The notes beneath the pieces are model-generated. The model was not told the DNA's origin and made no database searches. It saw only the letters and a list, made by a program, of their open reading frames with translations. From assembly GCA_034440635.1 (NCBI GenBank), contig JAOTON010000056.1:813501-877500 (forward strand): a DNA stretch of 64,000 bases. The letters are read 5' to 3'. Of this stretch, positions 36,260 to 48,101 are shown piece by piece (position 1 is the first letter of the stretch; each line of letters begins with the position of its first letter). The position numbers and the translations under genes were made by a program. Source of the DNA: Lepas anatifera (taxonomy: Eukaryota; Arthropoda; Thecostraca; Lepadidae).

Positions 36260-37426
36260 CCTCCTCCTACCCGTGGCAGTGGAGGGTCTAGATTAACTGG
36301 TGGGCAACATTGACTTTTCAACTCATTTCTTTCTAGTCAACGTCCTGGGGTTAATATCAAGATTCATCATCTCAGGGGAGGGCACGGTGTCATTGTGTGC
36401 GCCTTTTCCCACCACCTATGCCCCACCCCGCCCCCACCAAGCGAGGTGTGTTGATTAATTGTTTCGTACCATTTTTAACAACAAATTACTAACGTAGCTT
36501 TTGTCTCAATCGGCAAAAATGTAAAAGCAAGACATATTTTTGTCTAAACTGATGAGCTGAGTGAAATGCCTTCAAGTTCCATCTATTTTCTTCGAATTGT
36601 TAGACTTAAAAAAATTCGAAATGGTAGATACAGCGGGGATTTGGCCCTTGTCATTATTCATCCAATTTTTTCTGTTTTCAGCTACATTTCGGAAAAAACT
36701 AGAAGTTGAGCAGAAACCAGAAATCAAGCAGCATATATGAAATACAAGGGTTATCTAAAATCAAAAGTTTCTGCTAGTCTTAGTTTTTCCGACCATAAAG
36801 GGGCTGAATGCTAAATGGCAGACCCACAGTTTTGCCGGTGGTGACATGCATGGACATTTTTGTTTCATTAAGCGAATCTGTTTTGAATTTGTGCTCTCTT
36901 CGGTAGGGCCTACCGCAAACAGTATGAAGTGGGCAGTAACTTTGTACAGCTGCTTTCCCTTTTCTATCTCTTAAAATGGATGCTTGTTTAAAATGACTTT
37001 TCTTTCAAAGTCCATTGCTTCCCGAGGAAAGGATGTTTGCGACTGATTTATGGGGCTAGAACTAAAACTAAAGTGATCTCAAAGAAGCGATCCCTCCAGA
37101 CCAAATGCTGCACGCCAGGAAGGGCAGCAAAAAACTGTGCCAACAGCAAACATTGATGAAGCAGATTTGCTAGTTTTCAAATATTACCTCCCCTGCTTCC
37201 TAAAATAAGAAATTTCAGGAATGCATTACTGTCCATCGTGGCTCTAAGTTTCAGTGCCCAGAATATTTTGCCAGCCCTGGTTTTCTCTCCCTTTACATAC
37301 TTTCACCCCTAACAGGCCAAGTGCCTATTACTGAGGATTGGTTTAATGCAACTCTTCCAATGGTCCTTTCGTGTCAGTACGGTACATGACTGGTGAACTG
37401 ATATTTTATTTGTCTAGACAACATCA
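36260..37426. other. No recognisable feature
   Basis: Anonymous DNA between a LINE fragment and hAT copy 2; no ORF with recognisable content. Confidence 0.4.
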
Positions 37427-39059
37427 CTGTTGACCAGGGATGCGGAGCCGAGACAATTTTGGACGGCTCCGGCTCCGGTCCGGGGTTATGATTTCGGCTC
37501 CGGCTCCGGCTCCGGGTTCAAGTGTCCTAACGGCTCCGGCTCCGGCTCCTGCTCCGGGCAAAATAGTCGGCTCCGACCGGCTCCGGCTCCAGCTCCGGCT
37601 CCGGCAATGTACCTATATCCAAAATGTGATCGAAACGTTCTCAAGGGCGTGAAATTCCATCAAATACAAAGTGATTATGTATTTGTACGAATGAAAAATG
37701 GCGACTGGATGAACGAAGGCTCTTGACCAGATGCCAAAGGCCAGTGAACCTCAAAACTGGACCAACCTACACTGCAGTGCAGTCGTATGGCAAACTGCAC
37801 TGCACTGTTATGACAAACAGAAAAATGGGTCAGACATGCCCGCAAACCCACACACAAATTTAAAGATACAAAGATCAAGTATAGTTTGGACAGCCCGCAA
37901 ATAAAAATTTCGATGAGCTAGCAGTAGGGTCGTTAATAAAAAGATTTTTTACTTTTCAGACTTGAACCCACTTTTTCCCCATTATATATCAATTTTGATT
38001 TCAATGAGCCACATTCCAAGCGTCTACGACAGCGGGAAAGATCGCCTCAAAACGGTTAAAGATTTCATGTTTCGGCCGTGATTGGTCGCCCGGCGTTGCA
38101 GTCTCCCTTGTTAAATTGGGATATAAGGGATGCATAACCTACCAGTAAAGACAGCCTGGCATGTGCGTGCGTATAAGAGCGGTAGATGGGATTTAACATG
38201 CAGGCATCTACTTGTAAGATGTACTTGCAGCGCAACAAAAATACATATTATTCCACAAAAGACCTGAAATTAAATGATTCAGCACCCTAGTACTCTAAAT
38301 ACCAACAGAACAGGAACGCCTTCCGGAGGCGAACCTTTCTCTAGTAACTATCGCTGGAGAACGTCGTGAGGCAGGTGCTTCTCCCTATTCTCCTGCGAAC
38401 TATTTAAGAGCTCTGGTACTGATAAAAGAAGATCCTGTTTCATATTTTTACCCTTTAAGTGGCTCACGAAATCTTCCACCAGCTTTACACCACGTTCTGT
38501 GGGACCGTTCACGACAGTAAGTTCTGGAATACCTTGAAACAGGGGAAGCTATACCAGTCACCAGCTTCTCAACGGAGCCATTTCATGTCAGAATCTTTCA
38601 GATTCAGGCGCTCGATTACCATCCAGCTTTCCGGAATGAGAAATTGGGAGAGGCCTGGTATCGAGCCGAGTTCTTCATAGCCTGTCGGAGACTTTAGCCT
38701 ACCTAACTGAAAGGTGGATGGTTTTGCTGTTTAGGCCAGGTACTGTATCACTTCGGTTTTACCTTCAGCATTGTGATTCTTATTTGCGAAGCAGATTATA
38801 ACTTTCTGGTCACAAATAACAGTTGCGTTTGCACATTGACTTCAGCGCCTCTACACAATACCGGAGTATTATCTCGAATTGCGCAAGCTGGTTTACGTGT
38901 GGCTGTCAGGAGAGGTTGCCTCCAACAACTGTCTGTTTAGAAGACCCGGAGCTCACCAGCGAGCCATATTATGGAATATAGGACATTTATGGCATGAAGT
39001 GCGTGCTACTACTGTGTCAGATTCCGTTCATCATTCCAGAAGATACTTAAAGACAGAAC

Positions 39060-39265
39060 ATTATAATTTTGGAGTTTAACAACGCATCAACTGCTCAGGT
39101 CATATGGCATCAGAGGAGAGAGGGAAAGAATTAGCTTGGGCTAGAGCAGCGCGCCAGATTCTGCCTCTGGGTAGGCTCGAACCCACAACACCCAGCACAT
39201 AATTAATGCCACTAGCCAAGCCAAACGCAAGCGCTAACCGACTGAGCCACTCCGACTCCGAAACA
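39060..39265 (-). mobile_element. tRNA-derived SINE with S1-type tail, inside hAT copy 2
   Basis: On the minus strand the head reads GTGGCTCAGTCGGTTAGCGC (39231-39250, box A) and GGGTTCGAGCC (39173-39183, box B), both close to consensus. The 3' end reads GCAGTTGATGCGTTGTTAAA-CTCC, matching the tail of the SINE at 207-393 although the tRNA heads differ. The locus is absent from hAT copy 1. TSD not clear. Confidence 0.75.
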
Positions 39266-40459
39266 GTTAGCGGCTTTCCTTATAACTGGTTCTAAACCAT
39301 GCATTTGTGTTCCTCCGTCGCGGATAGTCAGCGTTAGAGCCTTCTATGAGCCTCAAAGCTATCCATAAAATGCAATGCAGTGCTTTCATTAAGTTAATAT
39401 AGAAATCGCCCTGAATGTGCTGAAGTCAATTTGCCATCAGCTGTGGTATCTGTGCACAGAAAGCTATATTCTGTCGCGCTGGTGAGAACCACAATCTTGG
39501 AGGTAAGGAGCCAGTCGCACAACAATTGGCCAAAACAGCAAACGATTCACATTTGACGAGGGCAGGCTTAAGTTTCCGATAGAGGCTATGAAGAGCTTTG
39601 TAAATGCTCAGTACTAAGCCTCAGCCAGCTTGTCACTCCTGACAGCTGGCTGGTATTCGCTTGCCTGAATCTGAAATATTCTGACCAGAAATGGCTCCGT
39701 TGAGAAGCTGGTATAGCTTCCCCAGTTTCAAGGTATTCCAGAAGTTACTGTCGTGAACGGTCCCACAGAACGTGGTGTGAAGATGGTGGAAGATTTCGTG
39801 AGCCACCTAAACGGTAAAAATATGAAACAGGATCCTCTTTTATCAGTACCAGAGCTCTTAAATAGTTCGCAGGGAATAGGGAGAAGCACCTGCCTCACGA
39901 CGTTCTCCAGCAATAGTTACAAGAGAAAGGTTCGCCTCCGGAAGGCATTCATGTTCTGTCGGAATTTAGAGTACAAGGGTGCTGAATCATTTAATTTCAG
40001 GTCTTTTGTGGAATAACATGTATTTGTATTGCGCTACAAATACATCTGACAAGAAAATGCCTGCATGTTAAATCCCATCTACCGCTCGTATGCGCACACA
40101 CCTGCCACGCTGACTTGAATGGTAGGTTGTGCATCCCTTATATCCCAATTTAACAAAGGGAGACTGCAACGCCGGGCGGCCAATCGCGACCGAAACATGA
40201 AATCTTTAACCGTTTTGAGGCGATCTTTCCCGCTGTCGTAGACGCTTGGAATGTGGCTCATTGAAATCAGAATTGAATATGTAATGGGCAAAAAGTGGGT
40301 TCGAGTCTGAAAAGTAAAAAATATTTGTTTTGAACGACCCTAAGCTAACAGTGTTCAACATCGAAAAACACATCAGATAGGCTGATAGCATAATTCCTTT
40401 TCGAGAAAAATCGGAACCAACCACCCTACTGCCCAGGGCCCAGCAGCTAGTTTGCTCAC

Positions 40460-40700
40460 TACACCTTCCAATCGCGGTTGGAGCGGAGCAGCAACATTGC
40501 CTCCAATATGTTTGCTCTTAGTCTAGACCTGGGATCAGTAAGCAGTAGCTTCATCACGGAGAACAACCTCTCCACGGACACCTGAGTAACTGGTAGCGCG
40601 GCCATTACTAGGCTAGCCGGCTGGATGATGGCTGGATATCTATCTAAGATCGCATACGGTCGCCCTCGTTCGGCGACCCAGGTTTTTGAATTCGGCTAGT
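40460..40700 (-). pseudogene. hAT dimerisation domain remnant, copy 2 (frameshifted)
   Basis: Near-identical to 22759-23030, with the same VSVERLF region, but AAGATGTCGCATACG in copy 1 is AAGATCGCATACG here, a 2-base loss near 40650 that breaks the frame. It confirms that both copies descend from a transposase-bearing ancestor. Confidence 0.75.
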
Positions 40701-40972
40701 GCCGCATCGAGTGACGGGGATGCTGTTTTCTGCACCTTTTGCCCTCGGTTCTCGACAGACCTAGTATAAACTACTTCTCCGAGTACATGATAGCTCTCCT
40801 AGGGGGAGTGGGGGGGGGGGTGGGAGCAAAGATTTTATTGCTCGACAGACCTAGTGTAAACACCTTTTTCAAACAATTTATTCGGCCTTTGGGGGGCCAA
40901 AGGATAGTCTGCCCCCCTTCCAGGGCTTTGGGGGGAGCCATGGCCGGAATGGCATTCCCCTGCGTCTGCCAA

Positions 40973-41100
40973 CAGGGGCGGATGCAGGCCGACGGTATGG
41001 GGTAAATCGTGAAAAACATATGTTTTTTTAAGAAAATCGCCAAAAATTGGGCAGTTTGGGGGGCAAATGCCTTTTTGCTCCCCCCATGGATCCGCCAGTG
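40973..41100. mobile_element. Small hAT MITE nested in hAT copy 2 (128 bp)
   Basis: The left end CAGGGGCGGATGCAGG and right end CATGGATCCGCCAGTG are imperfect inverted repeats. The TSD TCTGCCAA is exact (40965-40972 and 41101-41108). Shared with copy 1 at 23254-23383. Confidence 0.75.
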
Positions 41101-41940
41101 TCTGCCAATGCTTTCATTTGTTGCCAATTTCTGCCCATGCTAATTGGTCGGGACGCATCACTGCCCAAGACTGAGACCGTCTACGGAAGACCCTAGTTGC
41201 AATATTTCACTAATCTCGATATACATAATATATTGAGAAAATGTAATATTTCAGGTGAATAACGGTGTTTCCATGCGACATCTCATGAGTTAAGATGTGA
41301 CCATTTCACGTTTGATTTTGGGTAATTTTAGAGCTCTTTGGGAGCCGGAGCCGGACCATTCCTGACGGCTCCGGCTCCGGTTCCGGCTCCGGCTCCGGCT
41401 CCGATCAAAAGTGTTTCGGCGGCTCCGGCTCCGGCTCCGGGCAGAATGGTCGGCTCCGACCGGCTCCGGCTCCGGCTCTGCATCCCTGCTGTTGACAGAA
41501 CTATGCAATAAGAAGCTTTCGATTATATGAATTGATAAAATGCCTTCCACGCGATGCTATTTTGACGTTTAGCTTGAGTGATAGTGTTGACAGAGGAAAC
41601 ATGTGAGAGGCATGTAAAACTTCGTCGTTCAAATCCGACTTACGAGACACCACGTAGTCGAAAACTAAAAACTCATAATATTTGAGTTCGGTGCCAGATC
41701 TAGTTCATTCTGCTTGCAAATTTTCAGGCTGCTTTTCCTCTCTGACTAAAATGACACACTTCTCGGCCGAAAATTGGAGGGAAGCGCCCGCCATGCCGAA
41801 AACTTGTTTTTTAATAGCCAATGTACGTTTTTTTAATTCTTCAAGCTTTGCCTATCTATCTGTTTGGTCTTGTAATCCGAGTTTTATTGAATTCTTACCT
41901 TTTACAGCCCTTTTGTTTCTCCCTCGGCTAAACAGTCTTG

Positions 41941-42140
41941 TGGTGGAAATGTTTCCGCCGTGTAGTGACAGGCAGCCTGGTGGTGGAAATGTTTCCGCCG
42001 TGTAGTGACAGGCAGCCTGGTGGTGGAAATGTTTCCGCCGTGTAGTGACAGGCAGCCTGGTGGTGGAAATGTTTCCGCCGTGTAGTGAGAGGCAGCCTGG
42101 TGGTGGAAATGTTTCCGCCGTGTAGTGACAGGCGGCCGGT
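41941..42140 (+). repeat. 40-bp minisatellite, five units
   Basis: Units begin at 41941, 41981, 42021, 42061 and 42101, each TGGTGGAAATGTTTCCGCCG followed by TGTAGTGACAGGCAGCCTGG. They are almost identical; one C-to-G change is in unit 4 and the last unit decays at its end. The GGAAATGTTTCC core is itself palindromic. Forty is not a multiple of three, so the ORF through it is not a repeat protein. Confidence 0.92.
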
Positions 42141-42769
42141 CCTGTTTCACCGTCGATGTCCGTGGGGCGGCTGTTGCTCGGTGTTCGGTGATCAGTTGGT
42201 GTCCAAGCTCGAGCTATGTGTGGGAAGTGCTTCAGGCTGACTCATGATTGGAGTCAGTTTTGGGGGCCTTTCTGGAAGCCCTCAGATGATGGGCGGTTTT
42301 GGTCCTTTTCACGGGACGATCTTCGTTCGGCCGCTTTCGGTGGGCGTTTTGCAGGGCTGAGGCTTATTATCATGCGCGTCGAAATGGGGGTTGCCTGAAT
42401 CATCCACTTCTCATCCCAAGACTTCCCGATTTCAGCAAATATATGCCGGGTTCCGACAGCGGTCAGAGTCCCAGGGTCTTATCTCAAACAAATCCAGAAT
42501 CTAATGTTGCTGTGTCGCGTTCACCATTCCATTATTAGACACATAATTCACCGACAATGGTGACAACAGCGCAGCAGCAGTAGCTTCTTGAGATCCGAAT
42601 TTTGGAGCTCTTTCGGCCGCCGCCAGACAACGGCAGAGACACCGAAAACTCATCCAGCTGTCATCACGAACAGGCCAGGACAGACAGCAAGACAGCAAAC
42701 AGACAGACAACAAGTCACGAAAATTGAGACTCAAAGCAGTCACGCGGCCCGTGGGATAATGTATGCAAT
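42141..42769. other. No recognisable feature
   Basis: GC-moderate DNA; 60-80 codon frames on both strands, none with a motif. GACAGACAGCAAGACAGC-like simple sequence occurs near 42681-42710. Confidence 0.35.
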
Positions 42770-43223
42770 TTAAGGGAATGTGGCATCTTTATAACGGGAT
42801 TTTAACTCAGATAGCCAAGTTGTAAAGCATGCCGGAAAACCCGGTGCCGGTATCATTTGTCTTGAAACCTCAAATTTCCGTGGAGAAAAGCTGAAAACCT
42901 ACCTGAAATGTACCCCAAATCTGTCCCAGCCAGGCGGCCACAGTTGTCAGCTGTTGGTGTGACGACAGCGCTGACGTCACGGTGAGTAATCAGCCATTTG
43001 AAGCCCTTGAAGCCCATTGAATATGGTAGTAGTTGCCAGACCATGACATCATCCACAGGCATAGGTTTATTTTTCACCCTAAAGGAGAATTCTAAAAATC
43101 AAAATATTGAGCTCATTGTACATTTTTTCAGAGAAATCACCGACGTCTTCATGATTTTCAGCTAAAGATACCCCTAATTACACTAAATTCCTGGATTCGA
43201 CCAAGGTGCCACATTCCCTTTAA
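42770..43223 (-). mobile_element. TTAA element family K, copy 1
   Basis: TTAA at 42770-42773 and 43220-43223 flanks 446 bp. The ends are inverted repeats, GGGAATGTGGCATCTT and AAGGTGCCACATTCCCTT. Copy 2 lies in the opposite orientation at 51434-51889. A frame containing DDVMVWQLLPYS is conserved in both copies, probably only because the DNA is homologous. Distinct from families A to D: no GC palindrome and no AGGTCA enrichment. Confidence 0.78.
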
Positions 43224-43531
43224 ATTTGCATGTTTCGGGACATGAGTAGATTTGCGGCTCCCAATTCTTTCCCATCCAGGCCACGAAATATTCCATCTAG
43301 ACGTTTATACATTTAGGCCTCTGAAGGTGCTCATGGCAAATCTCTTGGGAGCTCTGAAAAAGCTTTCCCTATCATTGAAAGTTTTGCAGTCCCAAAGGCT
43401 CCCTCATGAAGCAACAGATCCTGAGCATCCTCACATTCTTACACAACCGGTTTAGGTCTTTCAAACAATGAGCCACTCATGTGTTGCTTCAGCTCGGGGA
43501 CCTGTGGTAGTTTTCCTTATCGTTCCTCATA

Positions 43532-43732
43532 GGAGACGCTAACACTACGTTCTGAGCTCTGCCGACAGGTCTGGTTGTCTGGCGTCCGACGCCCGGCTGC
43601 CTATTGCGACTGCTGTTGGCGGCTTCGGGAGTTTCTGTGACCACCTGCTTCGAGCGCTGTTGCTGGTACCAGCCCTGCCTATCGCTGTTTCCACAGCTGA
43701 CCTGTAAATATTATCTCTATCGGACTAGGTGG
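43532..43732 (+). promoter_or_regulatory. LINE 5' region, module A (copy 1)
   Basis: About 200 bp starting GGAGACGCTAACACTACG and ending CGGACTAGGTGG, repeated at 45400-45601. Here it runs directly into module B. Part of the leader of the LINE family whose ORFs lie at 55-62 kb, by adjacency; promoter activity is inferred. Confidence 0.55.
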
Positions 43733-44448
43733 TGTTGGTTTCTAGGATTCCGGCCACCTAGTACCCCTTTTCTTCAGTCCCGTCCCGCATCTTTCTCAAC
43801 TATCATTTCTCTCTTCGGCCTGAAACCCGAGCGGTGGTTAGCCTGGGTGACCTCACTTGTTGAACCTCAGGTTCTTGGGTGAGGGGCTTTGACTGGACCT
43901 ATCGGTCCTTCATTGCCAAAATACCTAAACGTACGGCCAGTAGACTGTCTTTCACCCTCGCTAATTAGCAGTGAGGTCCCACACATACCCTCCACGGGCT
44001 GCTGCGTCTACGCAAAGGTGTCACGGCACCTGCCCATAAAACGCTACCTAAAATAACGTAGGTCCCAGTTAGGACCCTTTCGAGGCTAATAGCCACCTAG
44101 GTCCCTGATAGGTCCTGAAGAGGCCCTCCTGCCTCCCCTCCGATTAGTGATAGGTCCTGAAGAGGCCCCCGGCCTCCCCTCCGCTCAGTAACCTTCTAGT
44201 GGCTGTAACAGCCCATTGTAATCCATATCCTAGGAAATTTCAGCCGATACTCCAGATAGGATAAAATCCCACACCACGCTGTATATAGGTTAACTTCCCA
44301 TTAGTTAAAGCTCTCTTGCCTAACCTTCAAATTCACCAGCATTACACAAGAGCCAGTCAGTTAGCGTCTCCTCAAAATTCTCTACTAGACAAGCACTCAC
44401 CCTCCCTGCTTCATTCCCTGGCTCCGCCGTTATTTAAGCTAGCCGGGC
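43733..44448 (+). promoter_or_regulatory. LINE 5' region, module B (copy 1)
   Basis: Matches the leader of the ORF-bearing LINE at 54031-54971 almost base for base, from TGTTGGTTTCTAGGATTCCG to TAAGCTAGCCGGGC, apart from a MITE present only in the 54-kb copy and a local duplication of GATAGGTCCTGAAGAGGCC here. The frame at 43604-43882 lies mostly in modules A and B and is not a gene. Confidence 0.7.
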
Positions 44449-45174
44449 CAGACCCCGTTCAAGTTGTTTGGCAGCATTACGTCATCATGGCTGGAGAGGC
44501 ACAACAGTTACTATGCAGGGCATTGGAGAAATTGCACTTTTTCGAAGCTCTAAGTAACCTATTTTAGAACTGTATCAACAAAACTTATATGGTTGAACAG
44601 AAAGCTAAAAGATTTTTATTTGTGAAACCATCAGACGTTTTGCAAAAACTGCAGTGAAGAATATTATTTTTACAAATTTTCCAGAGCGTGTCAAAATAAG
44701 GACAGGTTCAGCACTAACAGCTGTTTGCAGTAAGACTAATCTCGATTTTCATTGGCCGTTGATTTCTGACCTTTGATTGGCTGTTGGTGGCACCTGCAGC
44801 AGAAGACAATAAACACCGGTGATCTCTTGAGCAAAGGTAAACTTACTTCTCTCGGCTATTAAGTAGGCCTGAGTTGATCAAATAAGTGCATGCCCTTTCA
44901 ACAAATTCTTTGAAGTGTTATGATTTTTTCATTAGATTAACGTAAAATACGCTGCTCGCCGTTGAGATCAAGGTTACCGTCAAATGGGTGAAACAAGTTG
45001 ATTTCGATTTATACTAGATTGCTGCCAAATACGCCCAAACTTGGTATGTTCCAGCTGATCCTTCCAAAAACTTAGTAGAATCTCCTAGAACTTAGTAGGA
45101 AAGGGCGGTGACGTCATCATGGGAGGACTATATTTAGTAGGAAACTTGGTTGTACCCGTAGTTAAAGTACCCTG
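44449..45174. mobile_element. hAT-like insertion in the LINE leader (726 bp)
   Basis: It interrupts the B/C module junction; AGCCGGGC is duplicated exactly on both sides (44441-44448 and 45175-45182), an 8-bp TSD. The outer ends CAGACCCCGTTCAAG and AGTACCCTG are weak inverted repeats starting with CAG. No transposase. The TSD is the strong evidence. Confidence 0.72.
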
Positions 45175-45390
45175 AGCCGGGCCGCGTGGGGAAAATCGCC
45201 CGACGCTCTGACGTCACGCACACGCTCTGACGTCACACACACGCTCTGACGCCACAGCCTCCAGAACTTTCTCACGCTACGCAGAAAGCGCGCGCAGCCA
45301 TAAAACTGAAAACTATACTTGAGCGGTTTTGCACGGTATAACGTAAGTTAATATAGCCAGCCATTCTCATGGATCGCCTTACAGTGCTGC
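45175..45390 (+). promoter_or_regulatory. LINE 5' region, module C (copy 1), with CRE-like tandem
   Basis: Matches 54964-55190, which leads directly into ORF1 of the LINE. It contains CACACGCTCTGACGTCA-type tandem repeats with TGACGTCA, the full cAMP-response-element palindrome. It extends through ATGGATCGCCTTA, the ORF1 start region, then departs into a short junction before module A repeats. Confidence 0.65.
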
Positions 45391-45399
45391 CACCTACAC

Positions 45400-45601
45400 G
45401 GAGACGCTAACACTACGTTCTGAGCTCTGCCGACAGGTCTGGTTGTCTGGCGTCCGACGCCCGGCTGCCTATTGCGACTGCTGTCGGCGGCTTCTGGAGT
45501 TCCTGTGACCACCTGCTCCGAGCGCTGTTGCTGGTACCAGCCCTGCCTATCGCTGTTTCCACAGCTGACCTGTAAATATTATCTCTATCGGACTAGGTGG
45601 T
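45400..45601 (+). promoter_or_regulatory. LINE 5' region, module A (copy 2)
   Basis: Second copy of the module at 43532-43732. It stops at the A/B boundary (GGACTAGGTGGT), where a CAGGGACGGCGG repeat begins. Module B resumes at 54031, starting at the same boundary. Confidence 0.6.
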
Positions 45602-47115
45602 CAGGGACGGCGGATTCCAGGGTGCAAGTGGTGCAGTTGCACCACTCGATTTTTTTCAAGTGGTGCAAAAGTATCTTTTTGCACCACTTGTTTTGGCTTT
45701 GTCCAGGGAGGCGCCCCCCCCAGGCCTCAGCCGGCGCCCCCGGCCGGTCAGAGAAAACCAAGCCTAATTACTGCCTACCTGAAGAGGTAGGATCCTCTGT
45801 GAAAAAGACATTTTCATACATGAATGACGCACCTTGACATCAAAACTGCGCCCTGGAAAGCAAAAGGCGCCCCCCCTTGAGTAAAGGCGCCCCTCTGGAT
45901 ACCATAGGCGCCCTTGAAAAGCGTAGGCGCCTCCTGGACAGCTGAGGCGCCTCCGAAGAAGAGAAACGGCGCCCCTAGATATCACATGCGCCCCCTGGTT
46001 AGCACAGGCACCCCTTGACAGCAAAAGGCGCCCCCCCCGCAGAGAAAAGGCGCCCCTGGACAACCTAGGCGCCCTTTGATAAGAAAGGCGCCCCCTGGAG
46101 AGATAAGAGAGAACCCCCCGCCCTCCCGAGAACAACGGCGGCAGGGACGGCGGATTCCGCAGGACAGGGTGTGCAGTTGCACACCTTGAAAAAATGATGG
46201 TGTACAATAGTATATTTTTGCACACCTGATTTTGACCTCGTACGGCGAGGCCCTCACGGATTTGGGTGGCACCCCGGATTTTGCCGGCGCCCCCGGCCGG
46301 TCAAGAGAAAATCAGACACATCGCCTGTCTGAAGGGGTAGTACCCTCTGTGTAAAATAAAATACACTTTCAAATATGAATGGCGCCCCCTGACATCAAAG
46401 CTGCACCCTGGACAGCAAAAGGTGCCCACCCCCTTGAGTAAAAGCGCCCCTCTGGATAGCAAAGGCGACCTCTAGACAGCAGAGGCGCCCCTGGACAGAA
46501 AAAGGCACCCCCAATTGAGGAGTAACGACGCCCCTGAATAGCATAGGCGCCCTCTGGTTAGCACAGGCACTCCTGTACACTAAGAGGCGCCCCCTCCCCG
46601 ATAGAGCAAAGGCACCCCTCTGGATATCATAAGCTCCCTATAATAGCAATCGCGCTCCCTGGACAGCAGGGGCGCCCTCTGGATAGGATAGGCGCCCCCA
46701 AAACAGCAAATACGCCCTTTGATACCAAAAGCGCCCCATGGACAGAACACACCCTCTGGATAGCATAGGCACCCCTGGACGGCAGAGACGCCCCTAAAGA
46801 AGAGCAACGGCACCCCGGGATAGCATATGCGCCCCTGGTTAGCACAGGCACCCCTGGACAGCAAAAGGCGGCCCCCGCCCCCTGAGTAAAGGATCCGGGT
46901 CTCTGGATAGCATAGGTGCCCCTGGATAGCGCAGGCGCCTCCTGGACAGCAGAGACGCCTCCGAAAAAGATCAACGGCGCCCCTTGATATCATATGCACC
47001 CCCTGGTTAGCACAGGCATCCCTGGATAGCAAAAGGCGCCCCCCCCGAGAGCAAAGGCGCCCCCTCTGGAAAGAATAAGCACCCATGGATAGGAAAGGCG
47101 CCCCCTGGAAAGGAC
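45602..47115. repeat. hAT-headed GGCGCCCC minisatellite, two higher-order units
   Basis: CAGGGACGGCGGATTCC occurs at 45602 and again at 46142, each followed by a TGCAGTTGCA hairpin segment, GCCGGCGCCCCCGGCCGGTCA, a TACCTCTGTG-like block, and a long array of GGCGCCCCTGGATAGCA-type units of about 22-26 bp. The head resembles a hAT 5' end; the matching right end was not found. Minus-strand ORFs of 96-181 codons here are products of the array. Confidence 0.75.
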
Positions 47116-47394
47116 AGCAGAACATTTTTTAAGGAAAACTCAGTGGAGGGGGGGCGGTGGAGATTTTCTTGTGCTGGCCATTATAATGTCTTCGGGGGAT
47201 CAAACCCCCATTTGGAGGGGGCGATAATAAAATTTAGACGTGCTAGTGTTAAAAAAGTCTCCTAATTTGTGTTATTCCATATTCTAAAGATTAGAGATGC
47301 TGCCCAGGACTGCGGGTTTTTTTCAACGGAAAAAGGCCAAACCGGGTTTGCGAAAAGGCCAAAAGGTTCAAATTGTATTTGCACTAAAAAATCT

Positions 47395-47740
47395 TGTTTT
47401 TTATAAATTTCGTCAAGTTCTTCCCAGTACGGCTGTTGGAGTCTGAGTCTCATTAAAGTCCTCAAGGGACTTGTCACGGAGACCCCGACCCCACCACCCG
47501 AACGAGTAACGCCCACAATGAAGGGTTGATTTAGAAGCCAAAGTTTAACCTCCCACAAAGCTCAGGGATGGCCGCCTCGCTCAGGTCACCCTCCCATCAG
47601 TCAGTTGCCAGCCGACCTACGTCGGGCAAACGATTGAGCGCCGGAGCGTCTCAGGGGAACCGATCTCAAGCCTGGACATGCACTGCCACTGCATGCTTCT
47701 CAGCAGCGGGCCGGAGCCCGACGCTCTACCAAACCGGGGC
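47395..47740 (-). mobile_element. SINE family S2, copy 3 (with degenerate tRNA-like head)
   Basis: Same body as copies 1 and 2. The head on the minus strand reads CCCCGGTTTGGTAGAGCGTC, a decayed box A, then GGGCTCCGG. The A-rich 3' end is near 47395-47405. More complete than copy 1. Confidence 0.7.
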
Positions 47741-48101
47741 GGCCAAATGGCCAAATAAATACCACAAAAGCCATATTTGAGGCTAAAGCGAACCCTACCG
47801 GGTGTCATAAACCCACAGAAAAAGGACAGAGCACTCTTGTATCACTGCAGTGAACAGTGCACTGTATAAAACTAAATGTTGATAATTTGATATTGACTTG
47901 ACGATATATTTTTAGCACACTGCCCATCTCATAAGAAGGCAGGAGTCCCCTTCCAATCCCGTGTGGCGACCCAATTATTTTATCCACATAACTGAACAAT
48001 TTGTTAGCATCATCAATTATCTTGGCCGCACCACTCCCCGCTAACATTTGATATCTTCCTGCTTTTTCTGTGAATTGTTTGCTCTTGAACAGTGACGGAT
48101 C

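Larger units (their letters stand above)
37435..41488. mobile_element. Large hAT transposon, copy 2 (4.05 kb)
   Basis: Same terminal repeats as copy 1 (CAGGGATGCGGAGCC at 37435 and a CATCCCTG end at 41488). The 8-mer CTGTTGAC flanks it exactly (37427-37434 and 41489-41496). It differs from copy 1 by lacking the family C element and by carrying a segment of about 390 bp that includes a SINE (about 38908-39308). Different TSDs prove two transposition events rather than one segmental duplication. Confidence 0.9.

Noticed and set aside
42216..42773. Short gene near the 40-bp minisatellite
   Set aside because: Frames of 60-80 codons on both strands, no motif, no splice evidence.
45764..47125. Minus-strand ORFs of 96-181 codons with repeated GRL, SRG and CANQG motifs
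   Set aside because: They are translations of the GGCGCCCC minisatellite; overlapping frames are open in the same way and no domain is present.
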